From Pseudoduganella namucuonensis (GTDB lineage: Bacteria > Pseudomonadota > Gammaproteobacteria > Burkholderiales > Burkholderiaceae_D), in contig NZ_FPBO01000013.1 of assembly GCF_900116645.1 (NCBI RefSeq), positions 62,001-126,000 on the forward strand: DNA of 64,000 nt, read 5' to 3'. The translations under genes and the position numbers were made by a program. Of this stretch, positions 26,136 to 34,260 are shown piece after piece (positions within the stretch are counted from its first letter, which is position 1; every line of letters starts with the position of its first letter). The notes under the pieces were generated by a model. That model was not told where the DNA came from. It did no database searches and worked only from the letters and a program-made list of their open reading frames with translations.

Positions 26136-28348
26136 GCGCACGCACGGGCATACTCGGCACCGGCATGGACCGCAGCGACGGCCGCCTCAAAGTCACCGGC
26201 GCGGCGCGCTTCTCGGCCGAGCACCCGGTGCCGCGCGCCGCGCACGCCGTGATCGTGCAGAGCGCCATCGCCAAGGGCCGGATCGCCTCCATCGACGCCC
26301 GCGCGGCCGAGGCCATGCGCGGCGTGCTGCTGGTGATGACGCACAAGAACGCGCCCGACCTGCCGGCGCCCAGGCCGCCCGCCCAGGACGGGCAGCCGCC
26401 CGGTCCCAAACTGAGCCTGCTGCAGGACGACGAGGTGTTCTACAACGGCCAGCCCATCGCCGTGGTGGTGGCCGACACGCTGGAGCACGCGCAGGACGCG
26501 GCCCGCCGCGTCAAGGTGCGCTACGCGCCGCAGAAGGCGCTGCTGGACTACAAGCTGGCCAGGCTGGAGGGGCGCAAGCCGGCGTCGCGGCCGGAGCGCC
26601 CGGCGGACACCAGCCGCGGCAACGTGCCCGGCGCCATGGCGCGCGCCGCCGTGAAGGTGGACGCGCTCTACACCACGCCCATCGAGAACCACAACCCGAT
26701 GGAGCCGCACGCCACCATCGCGGCCTGGGAGGGCGACACGCTGACGCTGTACGACTCCACGCAGAACGTCTCCGGCGTGCGCAAGACGGTGGCGGCGAGG
26801 CTGGGCATCGCGCCGGAAAATGTGCGCGTGATCTGCCCCTACGTGGGCGGCGGCTTCGGCTGCAAGGGCAACACATGGTCGCACGTGGTGCTGGCCGCGA
26901 TGGCGGCCAGGGAGGCGGGATGCCCGGTCAAGCTGGCGCTGGAGCGCACGCAGATGTACGGCCCGGTCGGCGCGCGGCCCATGACGGAGCAGCACCTGGG
27001 CCTGGGCGCGGCGGCCGACGGCAAGCTGGCCGCCGTCACGCACGACACCATCTCGCACACCTCCTTCCTGGACGACTTCACCGAGCCATGCGGCGCGGCC
27101 ACCCGCATCCTGTACGCCAGCGACAGCCTGCGCACCACGCAGCGCCTGGCCACCATGAACCTGGGCGTGCCGACCTATATGCGCGCGCCGGGGGAGGCCA
27201 GCGGCAGCTTCGCGCTGGAGTCCGCGCTGGACGAACTGGCCTACGCGCTGGGGATGGACCCGGTGCGGCTGCGGCTGCGGAACTACGCCGAGCGGGACCC
27301 CGAAAAGGACCTGCCCTGGTCCAGCAAGTCGCTGCGCGAATGCTACCGGGTCGGCGCGGAGCGCTTCGGCTGGGCCAGGCGCTCGCCGGCGCCCGGGTCG
27401 ATGCGCGCCGGCCGCGCGCTGGTGGGCTGGGGCATGGCGACGGCCACCTATCCCGCCAACCGCCAGCCCGCGAGGGCCTCCGCGACCATCCTGGCGGACG
27501 GCACGGCCGTGGTGCGCAGCGGCTCGCACGAGCTGGGCACCGGCACCTACACGGTGATGACGCAGATCGCGGCCGAGGCCCTGGGCCTGCCGGTGGACCG
27601 GGTGAGGTTCGAGCTGGGCGACACCGCGATGCCGCAGGCGCCGGTGTCGGGCGGCTCGATGACGGTGGCCAGCGTCGGCCCCGCCGTGCACGCCGCGGCC
27701 AGGACCGCGCGCGACGCGCTGGTGGCCATGGCGGTCGCCGATCCGGCCTCGCCGCTGCACCGCGCCGACGACGTGACGGTGGAAAACGGCTGGCTGCTGC
27801 GGCGCGGCGCGCCGGACACGCGCGAGCCGGTGGCGGCGGTCATCGCCCGCCACGGCGGCGAGGCGGTGCACGCCGACAGCCAGGCCGCCCCGGGCGACGA
27901 GCGCAAGCAGTACTCCATGCACTCCTTCGGCGCCGTCTTCGTGGAGGTGCACGTGGACCCGGACCTGGGCACGATACGCGTGCCGCGCGTGGTGGGAGCC
28001 TATGGCGTGGGACGGCTGATGAACGCCAAGACGGGGCACAGCCAGCTGATGGGCGGCATCGTCTGGGGTCTGGGCATGGCGCTGACGGAAAAGACGGAGA
28101 TGGACTGGCGCACGGGGAGGGCGGTCAACGCCAACCTGGCGGACTACCACGTGCCCGTGAACGCGGACGTGGGCGCGATCGACATCACGGTGGTGGACGA
28201 GCACGACCCGCACATCAACGCGCTGGGCGCCAAGGGCATAGGGGAGATAGGGATCACCGGCGTGGCGGCGGCCGTGGCCAACGCCGTCTACCACGCGACC
28301 GGCAAACGCTTCCGCGATTTGCCGATCACCCCGGACAAGATGATCTAA
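26132..28348 (+). CDS. paoC: periplasmic aldehyde oxidoreductase, molybdenum subunit (PaoC-like)
   Basis: A 738-residue catalytic subunit that binds molybdopterin cytosine dinucleotide. [20 protein letters not shown] and [20 protein letters not shown] are cofactor-binding blocks, [20 protein letters not shown] is typical of the family, and the base glutamate lies near the C-terminus in [20 protein letters not shown]. Members of this subgroup oxidise aldehydes, often aromatic, to acids in the periplasm. No dedicated PaoD/XdhC-type maturation gene is in the window. The start overlaps the paoB stop by 4 bases. The gene ends in a GGGGACAGAC inverted repeat. Confidence 0.9.
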   Translation: MSARTGILGTGMDRSDGRLKVTGAARFSAEHPVPRAAHAVIVQSAIAKGRIASIDARAAEAMRGVLLVMTHKNAPDLPAPRPPAQDGQPPGPKLSLLQDDEVFYNGQPIAVVVADTLEHAQDAARRVKVRYAPQKALLDYKLARLEGRKPASRPERPADTSRGNVPGAMARAAVKVDALYTTPIENHNPMEPHATIAAWEGDTLTLYDSTQNVSGVRKTVAARLGIAPENVRVICPYVGGGFGCKGNTWSHVVLAAMAAREAGCPVKLALERTQMYGPVGARPMTEQHLGLGAAADGKLAAVTHDTISHTSFLDDFTEPCGAATRILYASDSLRTTQRLATMNLGVPTYMRAPGEASGSFALESALDELAYALGMDPVRLRLRNYAERDPEKDLPWSSKSLRECYRVGAERFGWARRSPAPGSMRAGRALVGWGMATATYPANRQPARASATILADGTAVVRSGSHELGTGTYTVMTQIAAEALGLPVDRVRFELGDTAMPQAPVSGGSMTVASVGPAVHAAARTARDALVAMAVADPASPLHRADDVTVENGWLLRRGAPDTREPVAAVIARHGGEAVHADSQAAPGDERKQYSMHSFGAVFVEVHVDPDLGTIRVPRVVGAYGVGRLMNAKTGHSQLMGGIVWGLGMALTEKTEMDWRTGRAVNANLADYHVPVNADVGAIDITVVDEHDPHINALGAKGIGEIGITGVAAAVANAVYHATGKRFRDLPITPDKMI

Positions 28349-28354
28349 AAAAAC

Positions 28355-28422
28355 GGGGACAGACGGGGGCGCCGAGTCCACGTTTTTCGAGAAATATTTC
28401 CTCGAAAACGTGGTCTGTCCCC
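28355..28422. repeat. GGGGACAGAC / GTCTGTCCCC inverted repeat (type 2 variant)
   Basis: GGGGACAGAC at 28355-28364 pairs with GTCTGTCCCC at 28413-28422, and an inner pair (CCACGTTTTTCGAG at 28378 against CTCGAAAACGTGG at 28401-28413) forms a second stem around an AT-rich loop. It fills the space between the convergent paoC and esterase genes and is flanked by A-runs and T-runs, so it could end transcription from both sides. It shares the CCACGTTTTTCG string with the element at 33012-33076 and with the tandem copies near 52910-52940. Confidence 0.8.
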
Positions 28423-28426
28423 GGTT

Positions 28427-29095
28427 TTACGCCAGCACGCGTTTCAGCCAGGCGCCGATGTGCTCGACCTCTTCCTGGCACAGCGAGTGCTGCATGTAGT
28501 AGTCGTGCCACTCCACGTCGTAGCCCAGCGACTTCAGCAGGTCGCGCGAGGCCTCGGCGCGGGCCACCGGGATCACCGGGTCCATGCGGCCGTGCACCAT
28601 GAAGATCGGCGTTTGCAGGCTCGCCTCGCTGCGCTCGGCCGCCACCACGTTCGCCAGCGGCACGTAGCCGGACAGGCACATCAGCCCCGCCAGCTTCTCG
28701 GGATGGCGCAGGCCGGCCTGCAAGGTCATCGCGCAGCCCTGCGAGAAGCCCGCCACGATGATGCGCCCGGCCGGAATCCCGCGCGCCTTTTCACGGGCGA
28801 TCAGCGCCTCCACCTGCAGCTGCGAGGCGCGCAGGCCCTTCTCGTCCTCCTGGCGGCCCAGGTCGGTGTGGATGATGTCGTACCAGGCGCGCATCACGTA
28901 GCCGTTGTTGATGGTCACCGGCATGGTGTTCGCGTGCGGGAAGATGAAGCGGATGGCGGGCAGGCCGCTCAGGTCCAGCTCGTTCACCATGGGCACGAAG
29001 TCGTTGCCGTCGGCGCCCAGGCCGTGCATCCAGATGATGGACACGGTGGGATTGGCGCCCGATTCGATTTCAATGTTTTCCAGCAGTGCGGTCAT
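28427..29095 (-). CDS. carboxylesterase/lysophospholipase-type alpha/beta hydrolase
   Basis: A 222-residue serine hydrolase of the bacterial carboxylesterase (EstB, acyl-protein thioesterase-like) family. The nucleophile serine lies in IVAGFSQGCAMTL, the acid residue in FMVHGRMDPVIP, and the histidine in WHDYYMQHSLC. WMHGLGADGNDFVPMV is the oxyanion-hole region. The protein is cytoplasmic with no signal peptide. Likely substrates are short-chain acyl esters or lysophospholipids. GAGGAAAG is 4 bases before the ATG. It is the last gene of a darP-mogA-esterase run with 10 bases between it and mogA. Confidence 0.87.
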   Translation of the reverse strand: MTALLENIEIESGANPTVSIIWMHGLGADGNDFVPMVNELDLSGLPAIRFIFPHANTMPVTINNGYVMRAWYDIIHTDLGRQEDEKGLRASQLQVEALIAREKARGIPAGRIIVAGFSQGCAMTLQAGLRHPEKLAGLMCLSGYVPLANVVAAERSEASLQTPIFMVHGRMDPVIPVARAEASRDLLKSLGYDVEWHDYYMQHSLCQEEVEHIGAWLKRVLA

Positions 29096-29105
29096 AAGGC
29101 TTTCC

Positions 29106-29714
29106 TCAGTTGGCGGGGGCGGGCTTCAGGGCCGATTTGGGCCGGAACGCCTTGCACACCGCCGGATTGGTTTCCATGTACGGGCCGCCGATCAGGTCCA
29201 CGCAGTAGGGCACGGCGGCGAAGATGCCGCCCACCAGCTGCTTGCCGTCGGCGTCCCTCAGGCCTTCCAGGGTTTCCTTGATGGCCTTGGGCTGGCCGGG
29301 CAGGTTCATCACCAGGGCGGCGTGGTCGGGCGTTTCGCGGATCACGGCGGTCTGGCGCGACAGGATGGCGGTCGGCACGAAAGCGAGGCTGATCTGGCGC
29401 ATCTGCTCGCCGAAGCCCGGCATTTCCTTGGTGGCGATGGCCAGCGTGGCCTCCGGCGTCACGTCGCGGCGCGACGGGCCGGTGCCGCCGGTGGTCAGCA
29501 CCAGGTGGCAGCGCGCGCCGTCCACCAGTTCCACCAGCGTGGCCTCGATTTGCGCGCGCTCGTCGGGGATCAATCGCGTCTCGACGCGGAAGGGCGTGGT
29601 CAGCGCGGACTTCAGCCAGTCCTCCAGCGCGGGAATGCCCTGGTCCTGGTAGACGCCGCCGCTGGCGCGGTCGGAGACCGACACCAGGCCAACCACCAAA
29701 ACGTCACTCGTCAT
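29106..29714 (-). CDS. mog: molybdopterin adenylyltransferase
   Basis: A 202-residue MogA, which adenylates molybdopterin ahead of molybdenum insertion. VGLVSVSDRASGGVYQDQGI, the LVLTTGGTGPSRRDVTPEAT block and MNLPGQPKAIKETLEG are diagnostic. Length is normal. It overlaps the end of darP by 11 bases, so translation is probably coupled. It lies about 750 bases from the end of the PaoABC-type molybdenum enzyme genes, though on the opposite strand. This is a suggestive but not operonic link, because Mog also serves other molybdoenzymes. Confidence 0.92.
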   Translation of the reverse strand: MTSDVLVVGLVSVSDRASGGVYQDQGIPALEDWLKSALTTPFRVETRLIPDERAQIEATLVELVDGARCHLVLTTGGTGPSRRDVTPEATLAIATKEMPGFGEQMRQISLAFVPTAILSRQTAVIRETPDHAALVMNLPGQPKAIKETLEGLRDADGKQLVGGIFAAVPYCVDLIGGPYMETNPAVCKAFRPKSALKPAPAN

Positions 29715-30315
29715 CTTGTTCGCTGTCCTCGTCTTCCAGCTCTTCGCCGTCGGCGGCCGCCTTGGCCTTGCGGTGCTTGGCGTCGATCTGCTTGAGGATC
29801 TGGAAGATCTCGCGGTAGGCCTTGGGCGGCTTGTTCTCGGCCTGTTCCTTGCGGGCGTTGCGGATCAGGGTGCGCAGGTGCTGCACGTCCAGTTCCGGGT
29901 TTTCCGACAGCAGCGTGGTCAGCGCGTTGTCGTCGGCCAGCAGCTTGTCGCGGCGGCGCTCCAGCGCGTGCATGGCGGCGGTGTCGGCCTTGGAGGCGCC
30001 TTTCCAGCCCTCGATGGCGCGCTGGATGACGGCGACCTCCTCCTCGTCCAGGGTGCGCATCTTCTTGCCCACGAACTGCATCGCGCGGCGGCGGCCTTCG
30101 TGATTGGTGATCGATTGGCAAGTCAGAATGGCTTCCAGCACATCCTCGGGCATCGGCACCCGCTTGACGCGGTCGCGCGGCGCTTCCACCAGGTCGGCGC
30201 CCAGCTGTTGCAGCGCGTCGGACTGGCGTTTGAGTTCGGTTTTGGAGGGGCGCTCGTATTCCTGTTCGAATTCGGACGATTGGAACCCGCAGGCGCCCCG
30301 GTTTGGATTTGGCAT
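29704..30315 (-). CDS. darP: ribosome-associated protein DarP (YjgA, DUF615)
   Basis: A 203-residue homologue of E. coli YjgA/DarP, which helps late assembly of the 50S ribosomal subunit. PSKTELKRQSDALQQLGADL, a CQSITNHEGRRRAMQFVGKK block and HLRTLIRNARKEQAENKPPK are family blocks. It ends in a strongly acidic tail (GEELEDEDSEQDDE). It is divergent from pmbA, the same pairing as in E. coli and many other proteobacteria, which supports both calls. The likely start is ATG 30315; the first 20 residues are less conserved. Confidence 0.92.
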   Translation of the reverse strand: MPNPNRGACGFQSSEFEQEYERPSKTELKRQSDALQQLGADLVEAPRDRVKRVPMPEDVLEAILTCQSITNHEGRRRAMQFVGKKMRTLDEEEVAVIQRAIEGWKGASKADTAAMHALERRRDKLLADDNALTTLLSENPELDVQHLRTLIRNARKEQAENKPPKAYREIFQILKQIDAKHRKAKAAADGEELEDEDSEQDDE

Positions 30316-30407
30316 GATAAGAGGGGGCCAGGTGCGAACCCGGCCTGTAAAAACAGTAAACGACTGCTATGATAACTGTTTTACCGGCCACCCGAAGAAA
30401 ACACCAC

Positions 30408-31760
30408 ATGAGCGACTCCGTCTTCACCCACAGTCAGGACCAATTAAAACAGCTGGCGCGCGACGTTCTGGCGTACGCGAAGGAGAAGGGCGGCACCGAC
30501 TCCGCGGTGGAGATCAGCGAGGGATTCGGCCTGTCGGTGTCGGTCCGCAAGAGCAAGATCGAGACCATCGAGCAGAACAAGGACAAGGGCCTGGGCGTGA
30601 CGGTGTTCATCGGCCAGAAGCGCGGCAACGCCAGCACCTCCGACTTCTCCGCCGCCTCGCTGCGCGCCACTGTGGACGCGGCCTACAACATCGCCAACTT
30701 CACGGCCGACGACGACTGCGCCGGCCTGCCCGACGAGGACCAGCTGGAACTGAATCCGCGCGACCTGAAGCTGTTCTACCCCTGGCACATCAGCACCGAG
30801 GAGGCCGTGGTGCTGGCGCAACGCGCCGAGGCGGCCGCCTTCGCGGTCGACCCGCGCATCACCAACAGCGAGGGCGCCGGTGTGCACGTGCAGCAATCGC
30901 ACTTCGTGGCGGCCAACTCGCGCGGCTTCATCGGCGGCTACCCGTATTCGCGCCACACGCTGTCGGTGGCGCCGATCGCCGGCAAGGGCGCCAAGATGCA
31001 GCGCGACGACTGGTACAGCTCCGTGCGCGACGCCGCCAGGATGGCGCAGCCGGAAGCCATCGGCCGTTACGCCGCCGAGCGCGCGCTGGCCCGCCTGAAC
31101 GCGCGCAAGCTGGACACCCGCACCTGCCCGGTGCTGTTCGAGGCGCCGCTGGCGGCCGGCCTGCTGGGCGCCTTCGTGCAAGCCACGTCCGGCGGCGCGC
31201 TGTACCGCAAATCCACCTTCCTGCTCGACAGCCTGGGCAAGCGGGTGTTCCCGTCCCACATCCAGATCAAGGAAGACCCGCACGTGGTCGGCGCGGTCGG
31301 CTCCGCCCCGTTCGACGAGGAGGGCGTGCGCACCGAGCGCCGCGACGTGGTCAAGAACGGCGAGGTGCAGGGCTATTTCCTGTCCACCTACTCGGCGCGC
31401 AAGCTGGGCATGAAAACCACCGGCAACGCCGGCGGCTCGCACAACCTGTCCATGACCTCGTCCCGCACCAAGAAGTCGGACGATTTCGAGGCCATGCTGC
31501 GCAAGATGGGCACCGGCCTGCTGGTCACCGAACTGATGGGCCAGGGCACCAACTACGTGACGGGCGACTACTCGCGCGGCGCGTCCGGCTACTGGGTCGA
31601 GAACGGCGTGATCCAGTACCCGGTGGAGGAGATCACCATCGCCGGCAACATGAAGGACATGTTCCAGCAGATCGTCGGCATCGGCTCGGACGTGCTGGTG
31701 CGCGGCACCAAGCAGACCGGCTCCATCCTGATCGAAAAAATGGTCGTCGCCGGCGGCTGA
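30408..31760 (+). CDS. pmbA: metalloprotease-like protein PmbA (TldD/PmbA family)
   Basis: A 450-residue PmbA (TldE). With TldD it forms a protease that matures small peptides and degrades unfolded ones; PmbA itself lacks the metal-binding HExxxH of TldD, as here. GFGLSVSVRKSKIETIEQNK, SRGFIGGYPYSRHTLSVAPI, ARKLGMKTTGNAGGSHNLSM and GDYSRGASGYWVENGVIQYP are diagnostic. The start at 30408 is chosen because the upstream in-frame ATG at 30369 lies within a TATGATAA promoter-like stretch. A CTGTAAAAACAG palindrome lies just before that. tldD is not in the window. Confidence 0.92.
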   Translation: MSDSVFTHSQDQLKQLARDVLAYAKEKGGTDSAVEISEGFGLSVSVRKSKIETIEQNKDKGLGVTVFIGQKRGNASTSDFSAASLRATVDAAYNIANFTADDDCAGLPDEDQLELNPRDLKLFYPWHISTEEAVVLAQRAEAAAFAVDPRITNSEGAGVHVQQSHFVAANSRGFIGGYPYSRHTLSVAPIAGKGAKMQRDDWYSSVRDAARMAQPEAIGRYAAERALARLNARKLDTRTCPVLFEAPLAAGLLGAFVQATSGGALYRKSTFLLDSLGKRVFPSHIQIKEDPHVVGAVGSAPFDEEGVRTERRDVVKNGEVQGYFLSTYSARKLGMKTTGNAGGSHNLSMTSSRTKKSDDFEAMLRKMGTGLLVTELMGQGTNYVTGDYSRGASGYWVENGVIQYPVEEITIAGNMKDMFQQIVGIGSDVLVRGTKQTGSILIEKMVVAGG

Positions 31761-31814
31761 GCGCCCGCGGTATAAGCCGCTGTGCATATGCTGCACGGCG
31801 GCATCATATTTTCG

Positions 31815-31843
31815 TTGCAAGCTTGTAGTTGTTTCCATACACT
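31815..31843 (+). promoter_or_regulatory. sigma-70-like promoter of TRAP solute-binding gene A
   Basis: TTGCAA (31815-31820) and TACACT (31838-31843) are separated by exactly 17 bases and lie 37 bases before the start codon. The same hexamers with the same 17-base spacing, and the same GCTTG after the first hexamer, precede the paralogous gene at 37785. That duplication of the arrangement is the main support. Confidence 0.65.
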
Positions 31844-31880
31844 GTCTCCGGCATAACACCACCTACCAGGAGACAAAAGC

Positions 31881-32972
31881 ATGGAACGTCGTTCCTTTCT
31901 GACGAAGGCTGCTGTAGGCGCCTCTGTGGGCGCGATCGCCGCGCCCGCGCTGGCGCAGTCCCAACCGACCATCAACTGGCGCCTGGCGTCCAGTTTCCCG
32001 AAATCGCTGGATACCATCTTCGGTGCGGCGGACACCTTCACCAAACGCGTTTCCCAGCTCACCGGCGGCAAATTCAACATCCGCTCCTTCGCGGGCGGCG
32101 AGATCGTCCCCGGCCTGCAGGTGATGGACGCGGTGCAGGCCGGCACCGTCGAGTGCGGCCACAGCGCCTCCTACTACTACTTCGGCAAGGACGCCACCTT
32201 CGCCTTCGACTGCGCGGTGCCCTTCGGCTTGACCTCGCGCCAGCACACCGCCTGGTACGACCAGGGCGGCGGGCGCGAACTGACCCGCGAATTCTTCAAG
32301 GGCTACGGCATCATCAACTTCCTGGGCGGCAACTCCGGTACCCAGATGGGCGGCTGGTTCCGCAAGGAAGTCAAATCCGTGGCCGACCTGAAGGGCACCA
32401 AGATGCGCGTCGGCGGCTTCGCCGGCAGGGTGCTCGAGCGCCTGGGCCTGGTGCCGCAGCAGCTGGCCGGCGGCGACATCTACCCGGCGCTGGAAAAGGG
32501 CACCATCGACGCGGCGGAATGGGTGGGCCCCTACGACGACGAGAAGCTGGGCTTTCACAAGGTGGCGCCGTTCTACTACGCGCCGGGCTGGTGGGAGGCG
32601 GGCGCCTCGTTCTCGTTCTACGTGAACATCAAGGAATGGGAAAAGCTGCCCAAGGAATACCAGGCCGCGATCGAATGCGCGTCCTACGAGGCGCACGTGG
32701 TGATGCAGGCCGAGTACGACTTCCGCAACCCGGCCGCGCTGGCGCGCCTGCTGAAGAGCGGCGTCAAGCTGCGCAACTTCCCGAAGGACATGATGGACGC
32801 CTGCTACAAGGCGGCCACCGACGTGATGAACGAGGAAGCGGCCAAGAACGCCAAGTTCGCCAAGATCTACGAACCGTGGAAGCGCTTCCGCCAGGACCAG
32901 AACCAGTGGGCCTCCGTGGCCGAGGCGACGATGCAGAACTTCCTCATCAACGCGGGCCGCGGCGGCAAATAA
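31881..32972 (+). CDS. TRAP transporter solute-binding protein (DctP/TakP type), paralogue A
   Basis: A 363-residue periplasmic binding protein. It starts MERRSFLTKAAVGA..., with an alanine-rich signal ending PALAQS; the ERRSFL string resembles a twin-arginine signal. FDCAVPFGLTSRQ, NFLGGNSGTQMGGWFRKE and WVGPYDDEKLGFHKVAPFYY are typical of the alpha-keto-acid/lactate-binding TakP group. No DctQ or DctM membrane subunit lies nearby, so it must use a transporter encoded elsewhere. It is roughly three-quarters identical by eye to the protein at 37785. CAGGAGAC precedes the ATG, and a long inverted repeat follows the gene. Confidence 0.9.
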   Translation: MERRSFLTKAAVGASVGAIAAPALAQSQPTINWRLASSFPKSLDTIFGAADTFTKRVSQLTGGKFNIRSFAGGEIVPGLQVMDAVQAGTVECGHSASYYYFGKDATFAFDCAVPFGLTSRQHTAWYDQGGGRELTREFFKGYGIINFLGGNSGTQMGGWFRKEVKSVADLKGTKMRVGGFAGRVLERLGLVPQQLAGGDIYPALEKGTIDAAEWVGPYDDEKLGFHKVAPFYYAPGWWEAGASFSFYVNIKEWEKLPKEYQAAIECASYEAHVVMQAEYDFRNPAALARLLKSGVKLRNFPKDMMDACYKAATDVMNEEAAKNAKFAKIYEPWKRFRQDQNQWASVAEATMQNFLINAGRGGK

Positions 32973-33011
32973 GCCCCGATAGCTTGTGCGAAACCGGCAC
33001 GCGCCGGGCTC

Positions 33012-33076
33012 AAAACCGGGGTCAGACCACGTTTTTCGGAAACATTGCCCGGAAATCGTGGTCTGACCCCGGTTTT
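33012..33076. repeat. 20-bp perfect inverted repeat (type 2 long form), bidirectional terminator candidate
   Basis: Left arm 33012-33031 (AAAACCGGGGTCAGACCACG) and right arm 33057-33076 are perfect complements over 20 bp with a 25-base loop. The arms begin and end with A-runs and T-runs, so either strand yields a GC-rich stem followed by U residues. It fills the junction between the convergent TRAP protein and lipoprotein genes, ending one base before the latter's stop codon. Confidence 0.85.
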
Positions 33077-34186
33077 TTATCGGCACGCCGCGCTGCGCGG
33101 CTGGCCGCAGCCGATCAGGCCCGCCACGTCCGGGTTTTCCAGGTAGCGCAGGTGCGCCAGGTCCGGCCGCTCGAAGGCGCCGAACCAGGTGCCGGCGTTG
33201 GACACCAGCACGTTGAACACCTCCACGTCCTTGCGGGCGTAGCGCTCGCGCTCCAGCGTGTACGACAGCAGGTCGTTGGGATCGGTGTAGGCCACCACCG
33301 TCAGGCGCGCGAGGCCGGCCGCCCGGAGCGCCGGGCCGCGCCGCCGTAGCAGCAGGCGCTGCAGGCTGTCGTGCGCCGTCACGGCGAGCGCGCCCGGGCT
33401 GGGCAGGCGCTGGTCCGCCAGCGCCAGGGTGGGGATCTGGTTGGCCGCCATGTTCAGGTAGCCCAGCCGGTCCACCGTCCGCTGCGCGGCGGCCGCCGCG
33501 TGGCTGGCGGCCGGTTCGTCCAGCATGTCGTTCAGGGTGTCGAACAGGATCTTGCTGCCCAGGCTTTCCGAGATCACCACCAGCGGGGCCGGTGGCCCGG
33601 ATTGCGCGGATTGTTCAGTTTGCGCCGTCGCGCGCAGGATCGCCTCGCGCATCTGCCGCTGGATCTCGCCGCGCGCCGCGCCCTGGTAGATCATCGCGTC
33701 GGCCAGGCAGTCGTCCAGCAGCAGGTCCTTCAGCCGCGCGTTGAGGCTGGCGCGCCGCGGCTGGAAGGGCTCGGAGCCCTGGCAGATCGGCGACTTGTCG
33801 GTCTGGTCGTAGCACAGCTGCGTTTTCAGCGGCGTCGTGAGCGGGGACCAGATCAGGGACTGGAAGCGGATCTCGCCCTGAGGTGTGCGCACCGTGGCGG
33901 GGATGATCTCGATCCCCGTCCCCGTTTCGGCCGCGCGCGCGGGGGCCGGCGCGGTGTTCGCGGCCAGCGCGGTGGCCAGCGTCCGCACCGTGTCCGCCGC
34001 CCAGCGCGCGTCGTGCGTGCACATGCCGTGCACCAGCATCACGTCCACCGTGCGCGCGGGCGCCTCGCGCACGAAATCGATCAGCCCCGGAAACCGCGCG
34101 TCGGCCTCCATGAATCGCGGCGGATGGTAGGGCGTGGTGCAGGCGCTCAGCGACAGCAGCAGCGGCAGGACGGTCAGCTTGATCAT
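33077..34186 (-). CDS. hypothetical lipoprotein with alpha/beta-hydrolase-like features
   Basis: A 369-residue protein starting MIKLTVLPLLLSLSACTTPY, a clear lipobox with Cys16. VDVMLVHGMCTHDARWA resembles an oxyanion-hole HG motif, and LVVISESLGSKILFD has the position and form of a nucleophile elbow (S-E-S-L-G). This points to a serine hydrolase fold anchored in the envelope, but overall I do not recognise a family. The start at 34186 gives the proper signal peptide; a start 10 codons earlier does not. The TonB receptor gene precedes it on the same strand with a stop at 34261, so the two may be co-transcribed. Confidence 0.72.
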   Translation of the reverse strand: MIKLTVLPLLLSLSACTTPYHPPRFMEADARFPGLIDFVREAPARTVDVMLVHGMCTHDARWAADTVRTLATALAANTAPAPARAAETGTGIEIIPATVRTPQGEIRFQSLIWSPLTTPLKTQLCYDQTDKSPICQGSEPFQPRRASLNARLKDLLLDDCLADAMIYQGAARGEIQRQMREAILRATAQTEQSAQSGPPAPLVVISESLGSKILFDTLNDMLDEPAASHAAAAAQRTVDRLGYLNMAANQIPTLALADQRLPSPGALAVTAHDSLQRLLLRRRGPALRAAGLARLTVVAYTDPNDLLSYTLERERYARKDVEVFNVLVSNAGTWFGAFERPDLAHLRYLENPDVAGLIGCGQPRSAACR

Positions 34187-34260
34187 GGCGGTCTCCGGTG
34201 GTGGAAAAACCATCATGGCAAGCCGGAGCGGGCCCCGGCTTGCGTTGGCTCAGGGACAGC

